Made by a program: the position numbers and the translations under genes. A model generated the notes under the pieces. That model did no database searches. It saw only the letters and a program-made list of their open reading frames with translations, and was not told the origin of the DNA. From contig CAZAQV010000004.1 in assembly GCA_964487255.1 (NCBI GenBank), positions 124,001 to 188,000 on the forward strand: DNA of 64,000 bases. Reading direction: 5' to 3'. Below are positions 52,780 through 60,284 of this stretch, piece after piece. This DNA comes from CAZAQV01 sp964487255 (GTDB lineage Bacteria; Myxococcota_A; Polyangia; Polyangiales; CAZAQV01). Numbering within the stretch: position 1 is the first letter of the stretch; every line of letters starts with the position of its first letter.

Positions 52780-52971
52780 TCACATCGGTTGCACAGCGAG
52801 GCTGTAGGCAAAAAAGAAATGATCCATGAGCGGCTTGCCCACTGCGTACATGGCAAAAACGGCCGTCATGGTCGCGAAAGAGAGCGCAATCACGTACTCA
52901 ACCAAGGCCCCACCTTCTTCGTCACGAAGAAGGTTTGCTTCGGCCAGGTTTTTGAGGTCGCGGATGCGCAT
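52780..52971 (-). CDS. Flp-type prepilin
   Basis: A 63-residue prepilin. The class III site DEEGGALVEYVIALSF has Gly at -1 and Glu-Tyr at +5/+6, followed by the hydrophobic helix of the mature pilin. The C-terminus is unusually aromatic (HFFFAYSLAVQPM). It sits 6 bp after another Flp gene and before the TadV peptidase gene. Probably a minor or alternative pilin. Confidence 0.85.
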   Translation of the reverse strand: MRIRDLKNLAEANLLRDEEGGALVEYVIALSFATMTAVFAMYAVGKPLMDHFFFAYSLAVQPM

Positions 52972-52977
52972 GTAAGC

Positions 52978-53178
52978 CTAGCCGCCGCTCATCAGGTCCG
53001 TTGCTGCCTTGTTTGCCTTGGTAGAAACGGCGGTTCCAAGCGCCTGAAAGGCACCCCACGCGGCCAGTGCAACCAAAACGAGCAACAGGGCATACTCCAC
53101 GGTGGTAAGACCTTCCTCCCGCTTTGCGATGGCCAGGTGTGTGGTTTTTTTGATGAATCTCGTGAGTTTGTCTTTCAT
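52978..53178 (-). CDS. flp: Flp-type prepilin, probable major pilin
   Basis: 66 residues beginning KDKLTRFIKKTTHLAIAKRE, then the cleavage site EEGLTTVEYALLLVLVAL (Gly at -1, Glu at +5, Tyr at +6) and a hydrophobic helix; the mature pilin ends KANKAATDLMSGG. It is the first gene of the Tad operon, has a GGAGG site upstream and a sigma-54-type promoter before it. First position suggests it is the major pilin. Confidence 0.88.
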   Translation of the reverse strand: MKDKLTRFIKKTTHLAIAKREEGLTTVEYALLLVLVALAAWGAFQALGTAVSTKANKAATDLMSGG

Positions 53179-53360
53179 GGCCTGATTTATCCTCCATCAA
53201 ACGCTCAAGAAGCAAGCGTTCTGTATCTCTGACACATGTAGCGTAGCAAAAGCCAGACCAAGCGACCACGTTAGGAAATACGACAAAATTTGCACATCGG
53301 GTGTGGCGTCGTGGTGCCTGAAGACCTCACTCGGGAACCCTGGACGTTCCGATCGGGGAA
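53179..53360. other. Intergenic region with the Tad promoter
   Basis: About 180 bases between the first Flp gene and the convergent-strand end of the membrane spermidine-synthase-like gene (both on the minus strand). Apart from the sigma-54-type promoter and a GGAGG ribosome binding site I see nothing else in it. Confidence 0.5.
53245..53261 (-). promoter_or_regulatory. Sigma-54-type promoter of the Flp/Tad operon
   Basis: TTGGTCTGGCTTTTGCT on the minus strand matches the sigma-54 core TGG-N8-TTGCW with GG and GC in -24/-12 spacing. The start site would lie near 53234, leaving a leader of about 55 bases before the first pilin ATG at 53178. Pilin genes in Myxococcota are often sigma-54 controlled, consistent with this. 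Confidence 0.55.
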
Positions 53361-55847
53361 CTACCGGCGTTCCGACTCTCGAAGCAGTAAGGCGCGCAGG
53401 ACACGTCGAGCGGCAGGCAAAGGGTAGTCCGCGAGGAGGGCCCTGAGCTTGGCGATCGCTTCGACCTGGTTGGCGCGGTTGCCGTTTGTGATTGCTTCGC
53501 TCGCGCTCTTTGCGATGGCGTGGAGCTTGGCCTCCGCCGTGAGCGCGTGATCCAGTTCCGGCGCGTCAACTCCGAGTGTGCGCCACACCCGCTGTGCGCG
53601 TGAGCCGTCGAGGACCCACTTGCGCAGATCGCCTCTGGGGCTGGGAATCAAAAAGTCTGTCGTGGGCGCGAGATCGCGATTGATCGCGAGGTCGCGGTGG
53701 TTCTTGAGCAACCGTTTGAGGTCGGACGGTCCAGCGCGCAGCGTGAGCAAAAAGTCTGTGCACTGCTGCCAATCCAGCAGATCGGGTGTTGACGTCCTCG
53801 CGCGCATTCGCTCACAGAGGCGATCACGTTCGACGCTGGGGGGCTTCGAAAAGCCCAAGAGGAACACTTCATCGTCGAGCGGGTCGCCGAGGTGAAAAAG
53901 GTAGGTCTGTTCGAAGACGGTGACGAACGTCTTGATCACGGAGAGCGCAGGGAGGTCGCCGTTGCTCAGCGGGACCCAAAGAAGCATCACGCCTCGTGGC
54001 GACAGGCGCGCGTGTGCTGTTTCGAAGTGCTCCACGGTGTAGAGACGCAGCGCAGCCTCGCTGATCAGCATCATCGAGTCCGACACGATCACATCGTGCA
54101 GTGCGTCGTTTGCGCGAAGGAAGCGACGACCATCTTGAATGTGAATTCGAACTCGTGAGTCATGGCTCGCATTTTGGTTGAGAAATGGAAAGTGTGCGTT
54201 CGCGATGCGAATCATGTCCGCATCGATTTCGATCAAATCGAGTCTACGCGGCTCGTGGAGGAGGACGACCCGGGGAATTTCTCCGACGCCGTATCCTACT
54301 TCGGCGACGCGCGGCCGATCCGGCGCGAAGAGCATCGGCAGGTGCCCTTGGTATTGTTGCGTGCGACGGCGGGTGTAGTTCGTGCTGCCCGAGATGTAGG
54401 GGCCGCCGTAGAGCATGCGAGCGCTTTGCGTGTCGACCACCGAGAGCACTTCGAGCGCGTTTTCTTCGAGGGCGACGACTTTGGCGCTGCCAGGCTCGGC
54501 GTGCGCGCGGACGAGTCGCTCAAGACTTCTGCTTTGGGCGCTCGTCACGACCAGCACTGCCATCAGCAGCGGTGCGATGCTGCGCCGATAGATGGGCGCA
54601 CGGGCGCAGACCAGAACCGCGAGAAGTAGATGCACCACCGCAAGTGCGCAAAGCGTATGCTCGGTGCCGACAAGTGGCAGCAGTAGCAAGCCCGATGCGA
54701 ATGCGCCTGCCACGCTGCCGAGCGTGTTGCTCATCAGGGCAAGTCCCATGGTCTTGGCTTGCGCTTGGGAAGTGCTCGTAGCTCGACCACAGAGGCGGGA
54801 GATGATCGTGGGAAAGAGTGCGCCAAAACCCACCCCGGGCAACGCGAGCGCAGCGCATGCGACTACGCGCGCAAGCATCTGGTTTGCGCTCGTATCGTAC
54901 GTCCACGCCGTCGCAGGAATGGCACATGCCATGCTCAGCGCGATGAATAAGTGAAGCGTGTGAGGCTTGAGCAGGCGAGCTCTGCGGCTGGTAAGCAGGC
55001 TCCCCAAACCAATGGCGCCAATGTACACCGCGAGGAGCGTGGCAAAGACCGATATCGAACCGTGTATGACGAACGAGATGATGCGAAACCAAGCGATCTC
55101 GAAGCTGATTCCGGTGAAACCAACCAAGCCGTAGTACACGAGCCAGCGCGTTTGCCGTTCGGAGCTTGGCGATCTGTCCACGGGCTCGTCGGGTGCGCGC
55201 GAAGCGTTTTTGCGTGGCGCCCTGGAGGCGAAGAGCGCCAACATCGCAGCGGCGATCGCAGCGGCTGTCGTCATGCCTAGCGTATTGAGGTAACCGAATG
55301 TACGGACGAGGGTGGGCAACAGCCCGGCGCCCAGGGCCGAGCCGAGCGTCGCCAAGCCATAGAGCAAACCGAGCGCATGCCCGCTGTGACCCCTCGCGCG
55401 CACGACCGCCGCGAGCGCTGGCAAGCAACCGCCGAAGAGAAAACAGGGAACGAACATAAAGAGGCTGGCGATACCGATAAGCGCCGCCGCGCTGAGTTGT
55501 GGGCTGTCGAACGCCCCCTGCAGCCGCATGAAAGCGACCGTACCGAGCGCGCAGCTCAAAGCGGCCCCGCTTTCGAGCGCGGCATAGAGCTGGAAGGGCT
55601 TTAGGCCGCGGCCCACGTCTTGCGACCACCACCAGCTGCCCAGCGCGGTGCCCAAGAGGAATACCGCAACGACTGCGCTTGCCGCCTGTGTCGTACTTCC
55701 TAAGACGGAGGTGAACACTCTAAGCCACAGCACTTCGTAGAGAAGACCGACGGCACCAGAGCCGACGGCGAGGTACCACGCAAACCTTGGCGAGCTCAGA
55801 TGTTTCTGGTGATCCAATTTCGACGACGTTTGCGGTGGCGGTGCCAT
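53361..55847 (-). CDS. Membrane protein fused to spermidine-synthase-like domain
   Basis: 828 residues. The first roughly 440 residues form a polytopic part with about twelve to fourteen helices (SGAVGLLYEVLWLRVFTSVL, FVPCFLFGGCLPALAAVV). From residue about 450 a spermidine-synthase-like Rossmann domain appears: VAEVGYGVGEIPRVVLLHEP and LIEIDADMI, then HIQDGRRFLRA and VIVSDSMMLIS. A helical C-terminus without known motifs follows. Such fusions are common in Proteobacteria without established polyamine synthase activity. Its start overlaps the DUF1624-like gene by 52 bp. Confidence 0.75.
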   Translation of the reverse strand: MAPPPQTSSKLDHQKHLSSPRFAWYLAVGSGAVGLLYEVLWLRVFTSVLGSTTQAASAVVAVFLLGTALGSWWWSQDVGRGLKPFQLYAALESGAALSCALGTVAFMRLQGAFDSPQLSAAALIGIASLFMFVPCFLFGGCLPALAAVVRARGHSGHALGLLYGLATLGSALGAGLLPTLVRTFGYLNTLGMTTAAAIAAAMLALFASRAPRKNASRAPDEPVDRSPSSERQTRWLVYYGLVGFTGISFEIAWFRIISFVIHGSISVFATLLAVYIGAIGLGSLLTSRRARLLKPHTLHLFIALSMACAIPATAWTYDTSANQMLARVVACAALALPGVGFGALFPTIISRLCGRATSTSQAQAKTMGLALMSNTLGSVAGAFASGLLLLPLVGTEHTLCALAVVHLLLAVLVCARAPIYRRSIAPLLMAVLVVTSAQSRSLERLVRAHAEPGSAKVVALEENALEVLSVVDTQSARMLYGGPYISGSTNYTRRRTQQYQGHLPMLFAPDRPRVAEVGYGVGEIPRVVLLHEPRRLDLIEIDADMIRIANAHFPFLNQNASHDSRVRIHIQDGRRFLRANDALHDVIVSDSMMLISEAALRLYTVEHFETAHARLSPRGVMLLWVPLSNGDLPALSVIKTFVTVFEQTYLFHLGDPLDDEVFLLGFSKPPSVERDRLCERMRARTSTPDLLDWQQCTDFLLTLRAGPSDLKRLLKNHRDLAINRDLAPTTDFLIPSPRGDLRKWVLDGSRAQRVWRTLGVDAPELDHALTAEAKLHAIAKSASEAITNGNRANQVEAIAKLRALLADYPLPAARRVLRALLLRESERR

Positions 55848-56770
55848 CGCTCACAGAGGGGCACGAGCGCGAACGAAAGCACGACGGCAGCGATGACGCA
55901 CCCCCAGATGGGCAACGAGAATGCTGCCGCGGAGGCGACGGTGATAACGAGTAGGTGGACGACGTAGAAAAATAGAGGAACACGTCCGATGGTTTCAAGT
56001 TGCGCGCGGATCAGTCGCGGTAGTCGTTTCACCAACCAAGCGTGCGCGAAGAACATGGTCAGTGCGAACAGCGAGTAAGACGGGCTCGCGGGGTATTTGG
56101 ACATGAGCCAAAAGGAGTTGTCGGAGGGGAAGAGGTTGGCCGCTCCAATCCACGCGCGCGCAACGACGAACGAGACGGCGCACGTCAAAAACGCCACACC
56201 TCGCGGTAGCGTTTCGTTCCTCAAGGCTGCGGCGATGCCTTGCCCCAAGAGCACAAAGCCGGTCCATGGCAGCACCGTGTAGAGGACCACAAGCGGCCCC
56301 GACTGGCCTGCACGATACAGCAAGGTCGCAAGCAGTTGGGACAGCGGGACGACCTCAAGAAGGCGGTAACCGAAGATGAGCACCAACGCGGTGACCAACG
56401 CCAACGCGTTCGAGGCGCGAACGAAGGGCACGTTTAGGCAAAGGGCCACTCCGATTGCCGAGAGCACACCCCAAAACCAAACACCTTGGAAGGTGACGGC
56501 CGCATGCAAGAGCAGAGCTTCAACCACGATAAGAAAGACGCCCCGTTCCAGCAGTCTTCGCCCGAAGTGAGTCTTGCTCTTTGTCAGCGCGAGGCGAATC
56601 GAAACACCTGCCAGGATACAGAAAGCCGGTGCCACGAAATGCGAGCCAAGTCGCGCGACGAGGTCGAGGGTTGAAGCAACGTCCGGTGGCGGACCGTAGC
56701 CAAGCTCACCTTGGACGCGACTCGGGCTGAAGGCGTCGCAGACGTGATCGAAGGCCATCCAAAGCATCAC
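55796..56770 (-). CDS. DUF1624/HGSNAT-type membrane protein
   Basis: 324 residues from a GTG with about ten helices and AFDHVCDAFSP and FVAPAFCILAGVSIRLAL near the start, the pattern of the heparan-alpha-glucosaminide N-acetyltransferase/DUF1624 family that acylates sugars across membranes. The conserved family beginning appears upstream of this start: bases 56771-56800 read in frame as VRGIDELRGW, just before VMLWMAFDHV. No ATG/GTG/TTG occurs there; the first in-frame plausible codon is a CTG at 56857. The true start is therefore probably farther upstream, or unusual. Confidence 0.7.
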   Translation of the reverse strand: MMLWMAFDHVCDAFSPSRVQGELGYGPPPDVASTLDLVARLGSHFVAPAFCILAGVSIRLALTKSKTHFGRRLLERGVFLIVVEALLLHAAVTFQGVWFWGVLSAIGVALCLNVPFVRASNALALVTALVLIFGYRLLEVVPLSQLLATLLYRAGQSGPLVVLYTVLPWTGFVLLGQGIAAALRNETLPRGVAFLTCAVSFVVARAWIGAANLFPSDNSFWLMSKYPASPSYSLFALTMFFAHAWLVKRLPRLIRAQLETIGRVPLFFYVVHLLVITVASAAAFSLPIWGCVIAAVVLSFALVPLCERWHRHRKRRRNWITRNI

Positions 56771-56913
56771 CCAACCCCGTAGCTCGTCGATGCCTCGAAC
56801 TCGCGTCGACGCCGCCGAAGCCGAGCCGTTCTTGGGTGCGCCTGTGATGCAGAACAGTATCGCAAAATAAGCAGACGGGGAACTTAAGGCCGAGGACTGT
56901 TACGCTCCGAGTC

Positions 56914-58206
56914 ATGATCTTGCGCGATCCAGTCCACGGTCTGATTTCCTTCGAGGATGATGATGAGACGCTTGTGCTCCGCCTGCTCCAATGCTCCGAG
57001 GTGCAGCGCTTGCGGCGCGTCAAACAGCTCGGTCTTACCTCGCTCGTTTTTCCGGGGGCCGAACACACACGGTTTTCTCACGCATTAGGAACTGCGCACG
57101 TGATGGTCCGCTTGCTCAGTCGTCTGGAGCGGGATCAAGCCCGCGTTCCCGTCGATGTCCGCATCGACAAGGCCGACCGCGCTGATGCGCTTGCGGCCGC
57201 GGTGCTGCACGACTTGGGACACGGTCCGTTTTCACACCTTTTTGAGGAGTTGCTGCCGTCGGCCAAAAGCCACGAGCATTGGACCGCAGCGATCTTGGTC
57301 GACCCCGAAACCGACGTACATCGCGTTCTTGAGGGGTGGAGCCAGGGCATGGCCGGTCGAGTCGCCCGGATGCTTCACGGCGAGCATCGTCTCGGCTACT
57401 TGGCTCGCGCGGTCAGCGGCATGATCGATGTTGACCGCGCGGATTATCTGCTTCGCGACTCGCTCATGACCGGCGCCCGCTATGGCCTTTACGACCTCGA
57501 CTGGGTTCTAGAAGCTTTTTCGTTGGACCAATGTCCTGCCGGTGATTGGGTACTCGCGGTCGAGGGGCGCAAGGGTATCCAGCCGTTCGAGGGGTTTTTT
57601 CTTGGGCGGCACTTCATGTACAAACAGGTCTATCATCACAAGGCGACGCGCTCGGCCGAGTGTCTCATGCATGCGCTCTTCCGCCGCGTTCTGGGGCGAG
57701 TGGCAGAGGGCGACGAGACGCTGCTCGTGCCGACGGCGATCCGTGATGCCGCGCTGTCGAAAGAAGTCTCGACGCGCGACTACCTCGCCCTTGATGATAT
57801 CCAGCTCGGGTACTGCATTTCCTCCTGGGCCGCGAGCAACGATGACGTGCTCGCCGACCTCGCTTTGCGCCTCCTTCAGCGGCACCTGCCCAAAACGCTG
57901 CCGCTCGATGAGGTGCGGTTCTCTGCAGATCAGATCGATCGGCTTGAGGAGACCGTACGCGAGCTGTCGCAGACGCGGGGCTTTGACCCGCAATACTACG
58001 TATGGCGCGACGTCACCGAAGATGTGCCTTACCGCGAACCGACGGATGAAGGGCCGACTGGTGTTTGGGTCTCCATTTCCCACCGTCCGATCGAGCGGCT
58101 TGGAAACCTCTCCACGGTGCTTGGCGAACTACGGGCAAAGCATTTTAGGTCGGAGAGACTCGTGTTCCCGGAAGAACTACGCCCGGAACTCTCGCGGGTG
58201 CTCTAG
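56914..58206 (+). CDS. HD-domain phosphohydrolase
   Basis: 430 residues. The N-terminal start ILRDPVHGLISF is typical of HD-superfamily phosphohydrolases of the dGTPase/YdhJ type. The metal-binding residues are in TRFSHALGTAHVM and VLHDLGHGPFSHLFE (HD pair) with IDVDRADYLLRDS later. The overall length fits this family. The nucleotide substrate is not clear. It diverges from the DUF1624-like gene across about 100 bp. Confidence 0.85.
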   Translation: MILRDPVHGLISFEDDDETLVLRLLQCSEVQRLRRVKQLGLTSLVFPGAEHTRFSHALGTAHVMVRLLSRLERDQARVPVDVRIDKADRADALAAAVLHDLGHGPFSHLFEELLPSAKSHEHWTAAILVDPETDVHRVLEGWSQGMAGRVARMLHGEHRLGYLARAVSGMIDVDRADYLLRDSLMTGARYGLYDLDWVLEAFSLDQCPAGDWVLAVEGRKGIQPFEGFFLGRHFMYKQVYHHKATRSAECLMHALFRRVLGRVAEGDETLLVPTAIRDAALSKEVSTRDYLALDDIQLGYCISSWAASNDDVLADLALRLLQRHLPKTLPLDEVRFSADQIDRLEETVRELSQTRGFDPQYYVWRDVTEDVPYREPTDEGPTGVWVSISHRPIERLGNLSTVLGELRAKHFRSERLVFPEELRPELSRVL

Positions 58207-58226
58207 ACCGGTCTGAGTAGAAGGCT

Positions 58227-59249
58227 TTATGCGTTTAGGGCTGTGCGAGCGCGCTTGATTGCAGCCTCGGCGTCATCGAGTTTGATGTCGGCCCCGTCCG
58301 CGTGTCGCAGCGTTTCGAGCAACGCTGCAGGCCAAAGCGTTCCGTACTGTTCGACCCTTGAGGAGAGGGCGGCCACGGAGGCCAATAGACGGGTGCCGAG
58401 CTCGTTCGCCAGCCGGTCGGAGGCCGCGATGATTTGTCGCGGCACCTCGTTCACGGCTCGCGCTCTGCTCTGCTTGTCGAGCTTGCCCTTGATCGCGAAC
58501 GCTGCCGCTGGGGCAGCGAGGGTGAGGAGCCCTCCGAGTGCGAAGTTGGTAAACATTAAGGATAAGCCGACGGCGCTCAGCGCCATCACGCCCACATCAA
58601 ATCGAAATGAGTCGATACGCAAGTCGAGTTTCGTTGCGACGGGTCCCAGGGCTTGTTCGGCGTGCCGGTTCCAGTTGTCCTGAATGAGGGTTTGCGCTTC
58701 CTCGACGATGCCCTCGATCCGCGCGCCGGCTTGCTCCGTTTGCAGTCGAAGTGTCTCCTCAAAACGAGCGTGGATGTAGCCCTCAAGGTAACGCTTGATG
58801 TCGCTCACATCGGCGCTTTGCAGTTCGTCAGCGAGTTGTTGGGCGAAACGTTGTCCGAACCGTCGGATTTCCTCTTCTGTTTGCTCGATAACGGGTCGCG
58901 CGTGCTTCATGACGTTTTCGGCGATTGCGGCGAGTTCCTTGGCATCGGCCTTCTTGTGCGCCTTGAGTGACTTGAGCAAGGCCTTGCGCGACTCGGCGTC
59001 GAGCTTTTCGAAGTCTCGGGCGCGGACGATGAGTTGTTCGGTAAGGTTGAGGGCGCTGCCAAGCGCGTCACGACTATGCTCTGCATGCTCCGCAGAAACG
59101 TCCAGCGCGGCATCCCAGGGATGATGGGCGAGGAGCTTCGTTGTGCCGAGGGCCTCCGCGGCGTCGCGAAGAGCGCGCCGAATGAGTTTGACCTTCGCCT
59201 TGTCCAGTGGCTGATGGTGCTGCGATGACGGGTTCTTTGTTGCTTTCAT
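58227..59249 (-). CDS. Helical membrane protein of unknown function
   Basis: About 340 residues from the ATG at 59249 (GGAG ten bases upstream); the frame to 59270 overlaps the M48 gene. Long soluble helices (coiled-coil-like, Glu/Lys/Ala-rich: FEKLDAESRKALLKSLKAH and so on) surround two adjacent hydrophobic helices near residues 220-260 (VMALSAVGLSLMF, LGGLLTLAAPAAAFA). The pattern resembles the membrane tail of dynamin-like GTPases but no GTPase domain is present. It directly follows the M48 peptidase gene and is likely cotranscribed with it, so the pair may work together. Confidence 0.55.
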   Translation of the reverse strand: MKATKNPSSQHHQPLDKAKVKLIRRALRDAAEALGTTKLLAHHPWDAALDVSAEHAEHSRDALGSALNLTEQLIVRARDFEKLDAESRKALLKSLKAHKKADAKELAAIAENVMKHARPVIEQTEEEIRRFGQRFAQQLADELQSADVSDIKRYLEGYIHARFEETLRLQTEQAGARIEGIVEEAQTLIQDNWNRHAEQALGPVATKLDLRIDSFRFDVGVMALSAVGLSLMFTNFALGGLLTLAAPAAAFAIKGKLDKQSRARAVNEVPRQIIAASDRLANELGTRLLASVAALSSRVEQYGTLWPAALLETLRHADGADIKLDDAEAAIKRARTALNA

Positions 59250-59253
59250 GGTG

Positions 59254-60159
59254 CTAAACTCCGATGACATTGATGACTTTACTGACCCGCTCGTCGACTT
59301 CTTCCATCGTGAGACCGATCGGCGCGATGCCTTTTGCGTTTTTATAGAGCTGGCTTTCTTGGAAAATTTTCAGCGCTTCGATTCGTTTGGGTAAGTAGGG
59401 GTGCGAGGCAAAGAGTTCGTAGAAGCGCCCGGCGCCTTTGCGGCCTTCTTGCAGTTGGTCGAGATAGGCGTCGACGTTGAGGTCGGCGTAGAGCTTTTTC
59501 GAACCGCAAGCGAGTTTAAGAAACCCTTTGAACGCCGATTCGGGGTTGTGTGCGCACAAGATGCCGGCGCGGTCGCATGTGATTTCGGCCCGTCGATACC
59601 AGCCGCGGAGGGCGATTTCTGCCGGGGGAAGTATCCAACGGAAGAAGCCGCCGACCGAACGTTCAAGCAAGATGAGTACGGTGTTGTAGACCACATGCTT
59701 GTTTTGAATGTGCCCAACTTCGTGGCCGATCACAAAGCGCAGCTCGTCCTCGTCAAAGTGGTCTACGAGCGTTGAGTTGAGGACAATAAATGCGTCGTCA
59801 TCGGTGCCAAACGTATAGGCGTTTACGTACGGGTTGTTCGCGACATAAAGTACGGGCGTGGGGACCTGTAAGCGTTCTGCGCATTCGCGGGCGATGGCGT
59901 AGATGGATGGGAACTGTTCTGGTCCGACCCGGATCATCGTACCCAGCATTTCGTTTTTTCGCAGGTCCTTGGCCATCCGAACGATCGAAGACGCCGCAAG
60001 CTCGACGGGTTTGATCTTGCGGAAGGTTCGCAGCATGTGCACATCGGCCGCGTACGCGTAGCGGGTAGGGCCATCGCCACCAAGCGACTCCCTTTTTCGC
60101 GCGCTCACGTAGGCCGAGAACGATTTTTCGACGGAACGGGCTTCAAGTTCATGACTCAT
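59254..60159 (-). CDS. M48-family zinc metallopeptidase
   Basis: 301 residues. The metal motif is VIGHEVGHIQNKH (His146, Glu147, His150), and a downstream ITCDRAGILCA segment could contain the third zinc ligand Glu/Asp region. Only one or two weak hydrophobic segments are seen (near residues 158-180), unlike the four-helix HtpX, so it may be peripheral to the membrane. It lies 5 bp upstream of the helical membrane protein gene. The substrate is unknown; protein quality control is a general family role. Confidence 0.82.
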   Translation of the reverse strand: MSHELEARSVEKSFSAYVSARKRESLGGDGPTRYAYAADVHMLRTFRKIKPVELAASSIVRMAKDLRKNEMLGTMIRVGPEQFPSIYAIARECAERLQVPTPVLYVANNPYVNAYTFGTDDDAFIVLNSTLVDHFDEDELRFVIGHEVGHIQNKHVVYNTVLILLERSVGGFFRWILPPAEIALRGWYRRAEITCDRAGILCAHNPESAFKGFLKLACGSKKLYADLNVDAYLDQLQEGRKGAGRFYELFASHPYLPKRIEALKIFQESQLYKNAKGIAPIGLTMEEVDERVSKVINVIGV

Positions 60160-60284
60160 GTTTTTCCTCTCGAGGTGTGCGTAGGCGCTGGCTCAGCAGA
60201 TGAAACATACGACGTTCGGGATGTATTTCCGATCTATCAAAAAAAGCGGGGCAAAAACGGCGTGTGAAGGTAGGTTTGCTTTAC

